DNA of 64,000 bases from Streptomyces venezuelae. GTDB lineage: Bacteria > Actinomycetota > Actinomycetes > Streptomycetales > Streptomycetaceae. The stretch is from NCBI RefSeq assembly GCF_008642315.1, contig NZ_CP029192.1, positions 4,712,001 through 4,776,000 on the forward strand. The letters are read 5' to 3'. Position 1 is the stretch's first letter; every line of letters starts with the position of its first letter. The notes under the pieces are model-generated. The model made no database searches. It was not told the DNA's origin and saw only the letters and a list, made by a program, of their open reading frames with translations. Of the stretch, positions 44,047 to 53,130 are shown in pieces. The position numbers were made by a program, and so were the translations under genes.

Positions 44047-45276
44047 ATGGCAGCAGTGGCCCGTAGGCGACGACAGCACGTTCTCGTACTGCTCGTGGCA
44101 CCGCTTCTCCTCGTCCTCGCCGCGGGCTGCGGCGGCGGTGGTTCAGGTGAGGGCGGTACGCGGACCGCCGCCGCGCGACCCCTCGACCTCGCGTTCACGC
44201 ACCCCGGTGTGCTCGTCGGCAAGGAGCAGCTGGAGCGGGCGCGGGCCCGGGTGCGGGGGCGGGAGGAGCCCTGGTTCGCGGCGTACGAGCAGATGCGAAA
44301 GAGCAAGTACGCGGCCGACGACTACACCGCGAGGCCGTACGCCGTCGTGGAGTGCCCGCCCGACACGCGGCCCGGGCGGGGGTGCGTGGAGGAGCGTGAG
44401 GACGCGCTGGCCGCGTACACGCACGCCCTGCTCTGGAACGTCACCGGCGAGCGCGCCCACGCGGAGAAGGCCGTGCAGATCATGGACGCCTGGGCGAAGG
44501 TGATCACCCGGCACACCGAGGACAACGCCGGGCTGCAGACCGCCTGGGCCGCCTCGTCCTGGGCGCGTGCCGCGGAAGCCGTGCGCTACACGTACGACGG
44601 CTGGCCCGACGGACAGCTCCTGCGCTTCGAACGGATGCTGCGCAACGCCTACCTGCCCCAGGTCCGCGACGGCGCCGCCGAGCGCAACGGCAACTGGGAC
44701 CTGGTCATGGCCGACGCCACCATGAGCATGGCCGTCTTCCTCGACGACCACGCCACGTTCGAGAAGGCTGTACAGCACTTCAGGACGCGCGTGCCCGCGT
44801 ACTTCTACCTGGAGTCCGACGGGAAGCTGCCCGTCGCCCCGGCGGGCAGCACCATCGACACCGCCGCCGAGCTGAAGAAGTACTGGTTCGGGCAGGGCAC
44901 GTACGCCGACGGGCTCTCGCAGGAGACCTGCCGCAACTTCAAGCACGCGAGCTACTCGCTCGCCGCCACCTCGCACATGGCGGAGACCGCCCGGCACCAG
45001 GGCGTCGATCTGTACGCAGAGGTGCGGGACCGGCTGCGGGCGGCCTTCGAGTTCCACTCCAAGTACCAGCTGGGTGCGGCGGCGCCGGCCTGGCTGTGCG
45101 GCGGCAGGGTGCAGCGGGACATGGGGCCCGACACGGAGGTCGGCCTGAGCCATCTGCGGGGACGGCTCGGGCTGCAGATGCCGCAGACCGAGAGGTACAC
45201 GCGGGAGCGGCGGCCCGAGGGCACGGACGACCTCTTCGTGGCCTGGGAGACCCTCACGCACGCCGATGGCGCGTAA
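44047..45276 (+). CDS. Alginate-lyase-family lipoprotein
   Basis: 409 residues, ATG with GGGAGG upstream. A signal peptide ends in LAAGC (C28 lipidated). The mature domain resembles the alginate lyase (alpha/alpha toroid) family: AAYTHALLWNVTGE, NGNWDLVMADATMSMAVFLDD, and ETCRNFKHASYSLAATSHMAE, here shortened, with the His/Tyr expected near the active groove. It would cleave uronate-containing polysaccharides at the cell surface; substrate unproven. It is followed by tRNA-fMet without a strong terminator. Confidence 0.85.
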   Translation: MAAVARRRRQHVLVLLVAPLLLVLAAGCGGGGSGEGGTRTAAARPLDLAFTHPGVLVGKEQLERARARVRGREEPWFAAYEQMRKSKYAADDYTARPYAVVECPPDTRPGRGCVEEREDALAAYTHALLWNVTGERAHAEKAVQIMDAWAKVITRHTEDNAGLQTAWAASSWARAAEAVRYTYDGWPDGQLLRFERMLRNAYLPQVRDGAAERNGNWDLVMADATMSMAVFLDDHATFEKAVQHFRTRVPAYFYLESDGKLPVAPAGSTIDTAAELKKYWFGQGTYADGLSQETCRNFKHASYSLAATSHMAETARHQGVDLYAEVRDRLRAAFEFHSKYQLGAAAPAWLCGGRVQRDMGPDTEVGLSHLRGRLGLQMPQTERYTRERRPEGTDDLFVAWETLTHADGA

Positions 45277-45322
45277 GTGGTTCGACGCACCCCTCCGGAT
45301 GGCGTACTGTTGTGTTCACCGA

Positions 45323-45396
45323 CGCGGGGTGGAGCAGCTCGGTAGCTCGCTGGGCTCATAACCCAGAGGTCGCAGGTTCAAATCCTGTCCCCGCTA
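45323..45396 (+). tRNA. Initiator tRNA-Met(CAT)
   Basis: 5' CGCGGGG against CCCCGCT leaves the first pair C-T unpaired, an initiator feature; the anticodon stem CTGGG/CCCAG has the three G-C pairs of initiators; loop CTCATAA (CAT); T-loop TTCAAAT; discriminator A. Confidence 0.95.
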
Positions 45397-45403
45397 CTGA
45401 AGG

Positions 45404-45439
45404 CCTGAGGCCGGGAAGCATCAGCTTCCCGGCCTCAGG
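45404..45439 (+). terminator. Terminator of tRNA-fMet
   Basis: 16-bp perfect stem (45404-45419 with 45424-45439), ATCA loop, then TGTTTT. Confidence 0.9.
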
Positions 45440-45565
45440 TGTTTTCCCGGCCGTCTCGACCCCCTGCCGTAACCCGGTCGGCCCACACCAACTCGCACCC
45501 TCCCGCCGCTGCGGGAACCCTGAATGCAGCGCGGTGATGGGCGCGGAGTCGGCGGGAGACAAGCG

Positions 45566-46747
45566 GTGGGGCAGCGAGGAGGACCCGACGACAGGGGGAC
45601 CAGAGGAGCCAGGGGGGCCACCGGGCCCGAGCGGGCGTTCGTCCGCTCCCTGCCGCTCCTGCTGCTCGTCATCGGTGTCGTGTACGACGCGGCGACCCCC
45701 TCGGAGTTCACCGCGGCGCCCCTCTTCACCGCGGCCCCCCTCATCGCCGCCCCCTTCTACTCGCGGCTCAACACCGTCCTGACCGGCATCGCCGCCACGG
45801 CCGCCGTCCTCTTCCTGCACTACGGCAGCACCATCAACAGCCAGGTCGAGGCCGTCACCGAAGTGGTCACCGTGGTGACCGTCGCCGGGCTCGCGATCGT
45901 CATCAACCGCGTCGTGCGCCGCAGCAACGACCGGCTCGCCATCGCCCGCTCCATCTCCGAGGCCACCCAGCGCGCCGTGCTGCCCGAACCGGACCCGCGG
46001 ATCGGCGGGCTCGACTTCGCGGCGCGGTACGAGGCCGCGCAGGCCGACGCGTTCATCGGGGGCGATCTGTACGCGGTGCAGGACACCCCGCACGGCGTAC
46101 GCCTCATCGTCGGCGACGTGCGCGGCAAGGGAATGGGCGCGGTCGCCGCCGTCGCCGTCGTCATCGGCGCGTTCCGGGAGGCCGCCGAGCAGGAGGCGAC
46201 CCTGGAGGCGGTCGCGCAGCGCCTGGAGCGTGCGCTCGCCCGCGAGGGCACCCGGCGCGACGGGCTCGACGCGTTCGAGGGGTTCACCACCGCGGTCCTC
46301 GCCGAGATCCGGCACGGCGAGGGCTCTGTACGCCTCGTGAACCGCGGGCATCCGCCGCCGCTGCTGCTGCGCGGCGACGGGCGGCTCTGCGTCCTGTCGG
46401 CGAGCGAACCCGCGCTGCCGCTCGGCATGGGAGACCTCGGGGCCTGGCCGGACCGCGCGGACGAGACGGAGCTGCCGCCCGGCGGGCTGCTGCTCTTCTA
46501 CACGGACGGTCTCTCCGAGGCGCGGGACGCGGCGGGGGAGTTCTACGACCCCGCGGCCCGGCTCGGCGGGCGGATCTTCCCGGGGCGCGGCGGCCCGCAC
46601 GCGCTTCTCGCCGCGCTCGCGGGGGAGGTGCGGCGGCACACCGGGGGCGGCATGACGGACGACATGGCGCTGCTCGCGGTGCGGCGTCCGGCCGCCGGGG
46701 ACCCGGATGTCGAGGCGGATGGCCCCGACGTCACGACCGGTGACTGA
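45566..46747 (+). CDS. PP2C/SpoIIE-type phosphatase with N-terminal membrane domain
   Basis: About 393 residues from the GTG at 45566 (GGGAG upstream); an ATG at 45524 is an alternative, but codon use before about 45630 is atypical (AGA, CGA, GGA, AGG). Three hydrophobic segments lie in the first 110 residues. The phosphatase domain shows GGDLYAV, the metal Asp in LIVGDVRGKGM, VNRGHPPPLLLR, LPLGMG, LLLFYTDGLSEARD and TDDMALLAV. Such proteins dephosphorylate anti-sigma antagonists or related targets in sigma-factor partner switching. No anti-sigma gene is adjacent, so the partner is unknown. Confidence 0.9.
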   Translation: MGQRGGPDDRGTRGARGATGPERAFVRSLPLLLLVIGVVYDAATPSEFTAAPLFTAAPLIAAPFYSRLNTVLTGIAATAAVLFLHYGSTINSQVEAVTEVVTVVTVAGLAIVINRVVRRSNDRLAIARSISEATQRAVLPEPDPRIGGLDFAARYEAAQADAFIGGDLYAVQDTPHGVRLIVGDVRGKGMGAVAAVAVVIGAFREAAEQEATLEAVAQRLERALAREGTRRDGLDAFEGFTTAVLAEIRHGEGSVRLVNRGHPPPLLLRGDGRLCVLSASEPALPLGMGDLGAWPDRADETELPPGGLLLFYTDGLSEARDAAGEFYDPAARLGGRIFPGRGGPHALLAALAGEVRRHTGGGMTDDMALLAVRRPAAGDPDVEADGPDVTTGD

Positions 46748-46974
46748 AGTGCACCGCTCCGCATAACAACTGACGCTCTGTCAAGGGAATGTGAAGTTCC
46801 GGTGTTTAGGGAGGAGGGGTCAACTCGCCCCGTTAGGCCCCTTCGTGTCCCGGTACGTACGGCCGATGAGCGTTAACGATCAACCGGAACGGCTTGGAAT
46901 ACCGACCCGCTGTCTATTAACGTTCGATAACGCAGCGCGGTCGTCCCAGCCGTCACTAGAGGCGGCTCCGTGCG
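46748..46974 (+). promoter_or_regulatory. Upstream region of the c-di-AMP riboswitch
   Basis: No gene seen. The block 46870-46940 is AT-richer than its surroundings and contains GAGCGTTAACGATC and TATTAACGTTCGATAACG, related inverted GTTAACG units that could be a promoter or operator for the downstream riboswitch transcript. Confidence 0.35.
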
Positions 46975-47105
46975 CACGCGCCTAATCCCGCAAGGGAGCC
47001 GGGGAACCACGAACATGGGGTGAATCGGGCATCTGTGCATCCGTGCCAGGTGTTCGTAGGAGACCTTCCTGCTCCGAACCCGTCAGCTAACCCGGTAGGC
47101 GAGAA
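46975..47105 (+). promoter_or_regulatory. ydaO/yuaA-type (c-di-AMP) riboswitch
   Basis: The leader contains the conserved blocks of the family: GAGCCGGGGAACCACGAAC, GGGGTGAATCGGGC, and CCGAACCCGTCAGCTAACC ending GGTAGGCG, in the right order. The 5' CGCCT (46979-46983) can pair with AGGCG (47097-47101) to close the outer stem. The ribosome site AAGGAG follows immediately. In Streptomyces this class, sensing cyclic di-AMP, controls cell-wall hydrolases; the gene here is an M23 peptidase, matching that use. Confidence 0.9.
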
Positions 47106-47127
47106 GGAAGGAAAGGAGTGCGCCCCA

Positions 47128-48195
47128 GTGGCGTCCAACCGGCCTGCCCCCCAAGCCGTGTACGTTCCGAATGACGACGACTTCGGTTCGTACGACGAGG
47201 GCTCCTTCGAAGAGTGGAACCCCACCGAGGAGTCCGTCCGTCCCGTCCGCGGCAGGCACCGTGTGCACAAGAAGGGTGGCGGCGGGCTCGCCCGCAGCTC
47301 CACCGTCCTCGGCGTGGGCGTCATCGCCGCCGTCGGCGCGGGCGGCATCGCCACCGCGCAGGACGGCAAGCCGCCGGTCTCCATATCGATGCCCGACCTG
47401 GGCGCGGTCGCCGACTCGCTGCCCGAGGCCAAGTCCCTGCCGGGCGTCGGCTCGTTGATGTCCGACGACGATCCCACCGACACCGTCGTCGCCGCCTCGG
47501 CCCCCCTCACCGCCGCGGGCGTCAGCACCGCCGACGCGGAGCAGGGCACCACCGACGCGGGTGAGGCCCTGCGCGCCCGCATCATGCAGCAGGCCGAGAA
47601 CCAGCAGAACCAGGCGGACACCGCCGTGCGGACCGCGGCCGAGGACGCCGCCGTCAAGAAGGCCGCCGAGGAGGCCGCCGCACAGCAGCGGGCCGCCGAG
47701 AAGGAGGCCGACGCCAAGGCCGCCGCCAAGAAGAAGAAGGAGGAGGAGGCCCGGAAGGCGAAGGCCGAGGCCGCGCGCCTGGCCAAGCTCGCCAAGAGCT
47801 ACACCATTCCCACCTCCTCGTACACCCTCACCTCGCACTTCGGCGACGCCGGCTCCATGTGGTCCTCCGGCCACCACACCGGCCTCGACTTCGCGGCGCC
47901 CACGGGCACCCCGCTGAAGGCCGTGCACACCGGCACCGTCAAGGAGGCCGGCTGGGCGGGCGCGTACGGCTACCGCACGGTCCTCGAACTCGAGGACGGC
48001 ACGGAGATCTGGTACTGCCACCAGTCGTCGCTCAACGTCAGCGCCGGCCAGAAGGTCTCCACGGGCGACGTCATCGGCCGCGTCGGCGCGACCGGCAACG
48101 TCACCGGACCGCACCTCCACATGGAGGTCCACACGCCGGACGGCACGGGCATCGACCCGCTCGGCTGGCTGCAGGGCAAGGGCCTCAACCCCTGA
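47128..48195 (+). CDS. M23-family cell-wall peptidase under c-di-AMP riboswitch
   Basis: 355 residues from the GTG at 47128 with AAGGAG 9 bases upstream; the frame to 47020 runs into the riboswitch. An acidic N-terminus is followed by a hydrophobic segment (LARSSTVLGVGVIAAVGAG), here partly given, then a long Ala/Lys/Glu coiled coil (about 150-235), and a LytM domain. Zinc ligands are complete: H250 and D254 in HHTGLDFAAP, H329-x-H331 in GPHLHMEV. It should hydrolyse peptidoglycan peptides. Control by a c-di-AMP riboswitch links wall turnover to osmotic and turgor state. Confidence 0.95.
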   Translation: MASNRPAPQAVYVPNDDDFGSYDEGSFEEWNPTEESVRPVRGRHRVHKKGGGGLARSSTVLGVGVIAAVGAGGIATAQDGKPPVSISMPDLGAVADSLPEAKSLPGVGSLMSDDDPTDTVVAASAPLTAAGVSTADAEQGTTDAGEALRARIMQQAENQQNQADTAVRTAAEDAAVKKAAEEAAAQQRAAEKEADAKAAAKKKKEEEARKAKAEAARLAKLAKSYTIPTSSYTLTSHFGDAGSMWSSGHHTGLDFAAPTGTPLKAVHTGTVKEAGWAGAYGYRTVLELEDGTEIWYCHQSSLNVSAGQKVSTGDVIGRVGATGNVTGPHLHMEVHTPDGTGIDPLGWLQGKGLNP

Positions 48196-48296
48196 TCGTG
48201 CTTCCGCGCGGGCCCCGGCCGCCGATTGAATGGCGCCTGCACGGATGAATGGGGCCTGCACGGAATTCCGTTTCCGATGGGGGCGTTGAGGAGCGT

Positions 48297-49241
48297 ATGA
48301 CTTCTCTTCGCCCACTCGGCTCCTCCGACCTCGAGGTCTTCCCGCTCTCCCTCGGCGGCAACGTCTTCGGCTGGACCGCGGACCGGGCGGCGTCCTTCGC
48401 CGTCCTCGACGCCTACACCGCGGCAGGCGGCAACTTCATCGACACCGCCGACGCGTACACGGCCTGGATCGAGGGCAACAAGGGCGGCGAGTCCGAGACC
48501 CTCATCGGCGAGTGGCTCGCCGAGCGAGGCAACCGCTCCGACGTCCTCGTGGCCACGAAGGTCGGCGCCCACCCCGACTACAAGGGCCTGTCCGCCGCCA
48601 CCATCAAGGGCGCCGCCGACGCCTCCCTGCAGCGCCTCGGCACGGACTACATCGACCTCTACTACACCCACTTCGACGACACGTCGGTGCCCGTGGAGGA
48701 GATCATCGGCGCGCTCGACGAGCTGGTGCGGGCCGGCAAGGTGCGCGCCATCGCCGCCTCCAACATCTCCCCCGAGCGGCTCCAGGAGTCCCTCGACCTC
48801 TCCGACCGCGAGGGCCTCGCGCGGTACGTGGCGCTGCAACCGCACTACAACCTCGTCTCCCGCGACACCTACGAGGGCCCCCTCCAGGAAGTCGCCTCGC
48901 GCTCCGGGCTTGCGGCCGTCCCCTACTTCGGGCTCGCGGCGGGCTACCTCACCGGCAAGTACCGGGCGGGCGCGCCCGTCGAGGGCGCGCGCAGCTCGCG
49001 GGTCGAGGCGTACGTGGGGACGGAGCGGGGCGACCGTGTCCTCGCCGCCCTCGACGAGATCGCCCAGGCGCATGACGCGCAGGTCCCGACCGTGGCCCTC
49101 GCCTGGCTCGCGGCGCAGCCCACCGTGGCGGCGCCGATCGCTTCCGCGCGGACGGTGGAGCAGCTGCCCGCGCTCCTCGCGGTGGGGGAGCTGGAGCTGA
49201 CGGAGGCGGAGCTCGCGGCGCTGAACGCGGCGTCGGCGTAA
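48297..49241 (+). CDS. Aldo/keto reductase
   Basis: 314 residues from the ATG at 48297 (GAGGAG directly upstream). The TIM-barrel AKR motifs are visible: NFIDTADAYTAW with the catalytic Asp/Tyr, VATKVG with the Lys, DLYYTHFDD with the His, and APIASARTVEQL for NADP(H) binding. Cytoplasmic NADPH-dependent carbonyl reductase; natural substrate unknown. It is convergent with the PrsW-like gene, 17 bases apart. Confidence 0.93.
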   Translation: MTSLRPLGSSDLEVFPLSLGGNVFGWTADRAASFAVLDAYTAAGGNFIDTADAYTAWIEGNKGGESETLIGEWLAERGNRSDVLVATKVGAHPDYKGLSAATIKGAADASLQRLGTDYIDLYYTHFDDTSVPVEEIIGALDELVRAGKVRAIAASNISPERLQESLDLSDREGLARYVALQPHYNLVSRDTYEGPLQEVASRSGLAAVPYFGLAAGYLTGKYRAGAPVEGARSSRVEAYVGTERGDRVLAALDEIAQAHDAQVPTVALAWLAAQPTVAAPIASARTVEQLPALLAVGELELTEAELAALNAASA

Positions 49242-49258
49242 GAGGCGTCGGGGCGGCC

Positions 49259-50599
49259 CTAGGGGCGGTAGGGGTTGTACGTGGCCGGGTAGCCGTAGGC
49301 CGGGTGGGGCTGCGGGGGCCAGCCGTGCACCCCTGGTGCCCCGGGCGCCCCGTACATCCCGTACGGCATCGGGGGCATGACCGGCGCCGTCGCCTGTGCC
49401 GCGTAGGCGAGGGCGGGGCGGGCCGGTTCGCGGCGCTCCCACAGCTTCTCGAGGAGCTCCCGCTCGCGTACGACGAAGTCGGCACCGGCCCGTCCGCGGC
49501 GGCCGCGGTGGCGCAGGAACGCGAGGGACGTCGCGTACATCTGGTACTCCGCGACCGTGCGGGCCGCGGGCTTTCCCCAGGTGTACGCGGCGTAGTCGCG
49601 GGCCAGTGAGCGGGCGCGCATCGAGCCCAGCGCGAACGGTTCGGGCGGTGTGAGCCAGCCCGCCGCCGCGTACACGGGCAGCACCTCGCGGATCGTGCGC
49701 AGCTCGCGCTGGCGGGTCCAGATGGCCAGCCAGGTCAGCAGGCCGAACGCCGGGAGCATGAAGAGGGCGTACACGGTGAAGAACCCGAACTGCCCGAAGA
49801 CCGCGGAGCCGTTCCACAGGGCGTGCATGCCCATCGCGAGGAGCAGCCCGGTGAGCGGGAGCAGCACGCGGCGCACCATCTGCCGCTCGGCCGAGAGCGC
49901 GGCGATCCCGAAGCCGATGCCGGTCAGGACGGTGAAGAGGGGGTGCGCGAACGGCGACATGACGACGCGCACGAAGAAGGTCGCGGCGGTCACGGAGGCG
50001 AGGCCGCTCTCGCGGCTGAGCTGGTCGGTGACGAAGGCGTTGCCCAGGTAGAGGATGTTCTCGGTGAACGCGAACCCGGTCGCGGTCACCCCCGCTATGA
50101 CGACGCCGTCGACGATCCCGGTGAAGTCGCGTCTGCGGAAGAGGAAGACGAGGAGCACGGCGGCGGCCTTCGCGCTCTCCTCGACGATCGGGGCTATGAC
50201 GGTCGCGCCGATGTTGTCCGCGCTGCCGGGGTCGGCGGTGGCGGTCGCTATCCAGCGGATCGCGAAGCTGTTCGCCACGATCGCGACGAGCGCGGCCGCG
50301 CAGGCGCCCCAGGAGAAGGAGAAGAGGAGGTTCCGCCACGGGCCCGGTGCCACGCGGTCCAGCCAGCGGAACGCGGCGACGAGGAGCGGTACGGGGACGG
50401 TCGCGAGGCCGAGCCCGACGAGGAAGCCCTCGGTGCCGGTCTGCTCCCTCACCAGGGCGAGGATCACCAGGCCCGACAGGGTGAGCAGGGTGACGAGCGC
50501 GGCGACGCGTATCGCGCGCCGCTGCCACCAGCGGACACGGAGGAGCTCCCTCGGGGCGGGTGCCTCGGGGGGTATCGGATACGAAGAACCGGTGGCCAC
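49259..50599 (-). CDS. PrsW-family intramembrane protease-like protein
   Basis: 446 residues, GTG at 50599; the longer frame upstream is antisense to trmB. Eight or so membrane segments. PrsW signatures are present: APIVEESAKAAAVL, with the paired Glu, AFTENILYLG, and membrane histidines in SPFAHPLFT and MGMHALWNG. In Bacillus PrsW cuts an anti-sigma factor; the substrate here is unknown, though an anti-sigma domain is encoded 11 kb away. The C-terminus is a Pro/Tyr/Gly-rich cytoplasmic tail. Confidence 0.9.
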   Translation of the reverse strand: MATGSSYPIPPEAPAPRELLRVRWWQRRAIRVAALVTLLTLSGLVILALVREQTGTEGFLVGLGLATVPVPLLVAAFRWLDRVAPGPWRNLLFSFSWGACAAALVAIVANSFAIRWIATATADPGSADNIGATVIAPIVEESAKAAAVLLVFLFRRRDFTGIVDGVVIAGVTATGFAFTENILYLGNAFVTDQLSRESGLASVTAATFFVRVVMSPFAHPLFTVLTGIGFGIAALSAERQMVRRVLLPLTGLLLAMGMHALWNGSAVFGQFGFFTVYALFMLPAFGLLTWLAIWTRQRELRTIREVLPVYAAAGWLTPPEPFALGSMRARSLARDYAAYTWGKPAARTVAEYQMYATSLAFLRHRGRRGRAGADFVVRERELLEKLWERREPARPALAYAAQATAPVMPPMPYGMYGAPGAPGVHGWPPQPHPAYGYPATYNPYRP

Positions 50600-50642
50600 G
50601 GGGTCGACCCTAACGAGGGTTGGGGGTGGCCGCGACGGTGCC

Positions 50643-51506
50643 TCAGTCCTGGGCGGTCGCCGTGGCGGGGGCGACGCGTCGGAACAGCAGGTCGTGGACG
50701 ACGTGGCCCTTGTCCAGGCCCTGGCCCTCGAAGCGGGTGCGGGGGCGGAAGTCGGGGCGCGGCGCGTATCCGCCGTCGGCCTGCGTGTTCTCGAAGTCGG
50801 GGTGCTCGGTGAGCACCTCGAGCATCTGCTCGGCGTACGGCTCCCAGTCGGTCGCGCAGTGCAGCAGCGCGCCGGGCTTGAGGGAGGGCGCGGCGAGGTT
50901 GAGGAACTCGGGCTGGATGAGGCGCCGCTTGTGGTGGCGGGCCTTGGGCCAGGGGTCGGGAAAGTAGACGCGCAGCCCGGCAAGACACTCGGCCGGCAGC
51001 ATCTCCCGCAGCAGAATGATCGCGTCCCCGTTGGCGACGCGGACGTTGTCGAGGCCGGCGCGCTCGGCGAGGCCGAGGAGGTTGCCCTGGCCCGGGGTGT
51101 GCACGTCGACGGCGAGGATGCCGGTGTCCGGGTCGGCGGCGGCCATCTGGGCGGTGGCCTCACCCATGCCGAAACCGATCTCCAGGACGACGGGCAGGTC
51201 GGGGCGCGGCCCCTGCTCGTCGCCGAACAGCTCGGCGAGGTCGAGGGTGCGGAGCCCGTCGATGTCCAGCCCCCACGTGGGCCACAGCCGCCGCAGGGCG
51301 TCCCCCTGGCTGGTGGTCACCCGGCTCCGCCGGGGCTGGAAACTACGGATCCGCCGCTCGTGGTGCGACCCCGCGGGATCGGGCGAGGGGCCCCCGGGAA
51401 ACCGAGGAGCCGCCGTGACCCGCCCCCCACCGCGCGGCGGTTCAGAGGCGTCGGTCCGGCCGGGACGACCGTCGGGAGCATCGGCGTTACGAGATGAGTC
51501 AGACAC
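50643..51506 (-). CDS. trmB: tRNA (guanine-N7-)-methyltransferase TrmB
   Basis: 287 residues, GTG start. It methylates G46 of tRNAs with SAM. SAM motif LEIGFGMGEAT near residue 108, DVHTPGQGN, and the family signature DPWPKARHHKRRL. A 60-residue Arg/Pro-rich N-terminal extension is longer than in most TrmB proteins, as often seen in actinobacteria. It lies 43 bases upstream of the PrsW-like gene on the same strand. Confidence 0.96.
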   Translation of the reverse strand: MSDSSRNADAPDGRPGRTDASEPPRGGGRVTAAPRFPGGPSPDPAGSHHERRIRSFQPRRSRVTTSQGDALRRLWPTWGLDIDGLRTLDLAELFGDEQGPRPDLPVVLEIGFGMGEATAQMAAADPDTGILAVDVHTPGQGNLLGLAERAGLDNVRVANGDAIILLREMLPAECLAGLRVYFPDPWPKARHHKRRLIQPEFLNLAAPSLKPGALLHCATDWEPYAEQMLEVLTEHPDFENTQADGGYAPRPDFRPRTRFEGQGLDKGHVVHDLLFRRVAPATATAQD

Positions 51507-51548
51507 AGTGCCCCAATTTTACGCGCTGAGCCGCGGGGCGGGGGGCGT

Positions 51549-51730
51549 GAGGTGGACGACCTAGGGGCGCGGTGAACCGCGCGACCAGCCGAGACGGACC
51601 CGCACCCGGGAACGGGGCCGGTGGCGGGCCTCGCTGAGGGGTACGGGACTGAACGGCGGGCGCGAGGCGGACTACCTAGGGGCGCGGGAAACTGCGCGAC
51701 CAGCCCACACGGACCCGCACCCGGGACGGA
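51549..51730. repeat. Two tandem copies of a dispersed Streptomyces intergenic repeat
   Basis: Copy 1, 51549-51615, and copy 2, 51664-51730, are about 67 bp each, about 80-85 percent identical, and 115 bases apart. Both contain CCTAGGGGCGCGG, CGCGCGACCAGCC (copy 2 GCGCGACCAGCC) and ACGGACCCGCACCCGGGA. Each core folds into a hairpin: GCGCGG-TGAA-CCGCGC in copy 1 and GCGCGG-GAAA-CTGCGC in copy 2, so the stem is kept although loop and one pair differ. I recall very similar motifs scattered through Streptomyces intergenic DNA. No gene in this gap. Confidence 0.75.
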
Positions 51731-51738
51731 ACAGGCCC

Positions 51739-52962
51739 TCAGTTCCCCTCCGCATCCCGCAACGCGGAAACCGCCCGCCGGGCAACCTCCCTGCCGATCG
51801 GCAGAGACGCCGTCGCGGCCGGCGAGGGCGCGTTCAGAACGTGCACCGCCCGCGCCCCCTCCCGTATGAGGAAGTCGTCGACCAACGTCCCGTCCCGAAG
51901 CACCGCCTGCGCCCGCACCCCCGCAGGCGCAGCCACGAGATCATCGGCCCGCACGGCGGGCAACAACCTCCGCACCGCCTCGGTGAACGCGGACTTGGAC
52001 GCGGACCGCCGCAGCTCCCCCGCCCCGTACCGCCAGTGCCGCCGCGCCATGTGCCAGGACCCGGGCCACCCGATCGTCCCGGCGAGCTCACGGGGCCGGA
52101 CGACCGACCACCCGTACCCCTCCCGCGCCAGCGCCGGCACCGCGTTCGGCCCCACGTGGACGCCGCCGTCGATGCCCCGCGTGAGGTGGACGCCGAGGAA
52201 GGGGAACGCCGGATCGGGCACGGGATAGACGAGGCCCCGCACCAGCTCGGGCCTGGCCAGCTCGAAGTACTCCCCCCGGAACGGCACGATCCGCATCTCG
52301 GGGTCGTCCCCGGTGAGCCGCGCGATCCCGTCGCAGTGCAGCCCCGCGCAGTTCACGAGGACCTTGCCGCGCACGACGGCCCCGTCGGCGGTGAGGACGG
52401 CGACGCCCCGGTCGGCGCGGCGGTCGATCCGGACGACCTCGCCCCGGACGCCGTACCGGATCTCCGCCCCGGACGCCTCGGCCAGGCGCGCGGCCACCGT
52501 GCCGTAGTCACACGTCCCGGTCGTGCCGACGTGGATCGCGGCGAGTCCGCGGACCTCCGGTTCGTACTCGGTGATCTGCGCGGGCCCCAGCTCGCGCACC
52601 GGAATGCCGTTCTCCCTGCCGCGCTGGACCAGCGCGTGCAGCCGCGGCAGCTCGTCCCGCTCCGTGGCGACGATGAGCTTGCCGGTGACCTCGTGCGCGA
52701 CGCCGTACTCCGCGCAGAACTTGACCATCTCGGCGGCGCCACGGACCGCGTACCGCGCCTTGAGGGAGCCCGGGCGGTAGTAGATCCCGCTGTGGATCAC
52801 GCCGCTGTTGCGGCCCGTCTGGTGCCGGGCGGGGCCCGCCTCCTTCTCCAGAACCGTGACCCGCGTGCCGGGAGTGGTGCGCGTGAGGGCATACGCCGTC
52901 GCGAGCCCGACGATCCCGCCGCCGATCACCAGCATGTCGCAGTCGTACGCGACCTTCTTCAC
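51739..52962 (-). CDS. lhgO: L-2-hydroxyglutarate oxidase (LhgO-like)
   Basis: 407 residues, GTG start with GGGAGGTGAGG upstream. FAD-dependent oxidoreductase of the DAO fold: VIGGGIVGLATAYAL at the N-terminus, HQTGRNSGVIHSGIYYRPGS, VNCAGLHCDGIA, and a C-terminal NAPSPAATASLPIG that closes the FAD site. LhgO removes L-2-hydroxyglutarate, a by-product of central metabolism, passing electrons to the respiratory chain. HSGIYY and GSLKA are characteristic of this enzyme rather than glycerol-3-phosphate dehydrogenase. Confidence 0.92.
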   Translation of the reverse strand: MKKVAYDCDMLVIGGGIVGLATAYALTRTTPGTRVTVLEKEAGPARHQTGRNSGVIHSGIYYRPGSLKARYAVRGAAEMVKFCAEYGVAHEVTGKLIVATERDELPRLHALVQRGRENGIPVRELGPAQITEYEPEVRGLAAIHVGTTGTCDYGTVAARLAEASGAEIRYGVRGEVVRIDRRADRGVAVLTADGAVVRGKVLVNCAGLHCDGIARLTGDDPEMRIVPFRGEYFELARPELVRGLVYPVPDPAFPFLGVHLTRGIDGGVHVGPNAVPALAREGYGWSVVRPRELAGTIGWPGSWHMARRHWRYGAGELRRSASKSAFTEAVRRLLPAVRADDLVAAPAGVRAQAVLRDGTLVDDFLIREGARAVHVLNAPSPAATASLPIGREVARRAVSALRDAEGN

Positions 52963-53130
52963 CGCGCCTCACCTCCCACCACAGATACTGCCCTGCGCCA
53001 CTGACAACGCCGCCAAACCTCGGACGCCGGATCCTTGCCGCCCCGTAACCGACGCCCACCCAAGGGTTCACCCACGACCGGGCGGCCGTGACCGGCGCGA
53101 GCGCGACCGGGTACCAGGTCGGCGCAGGGA

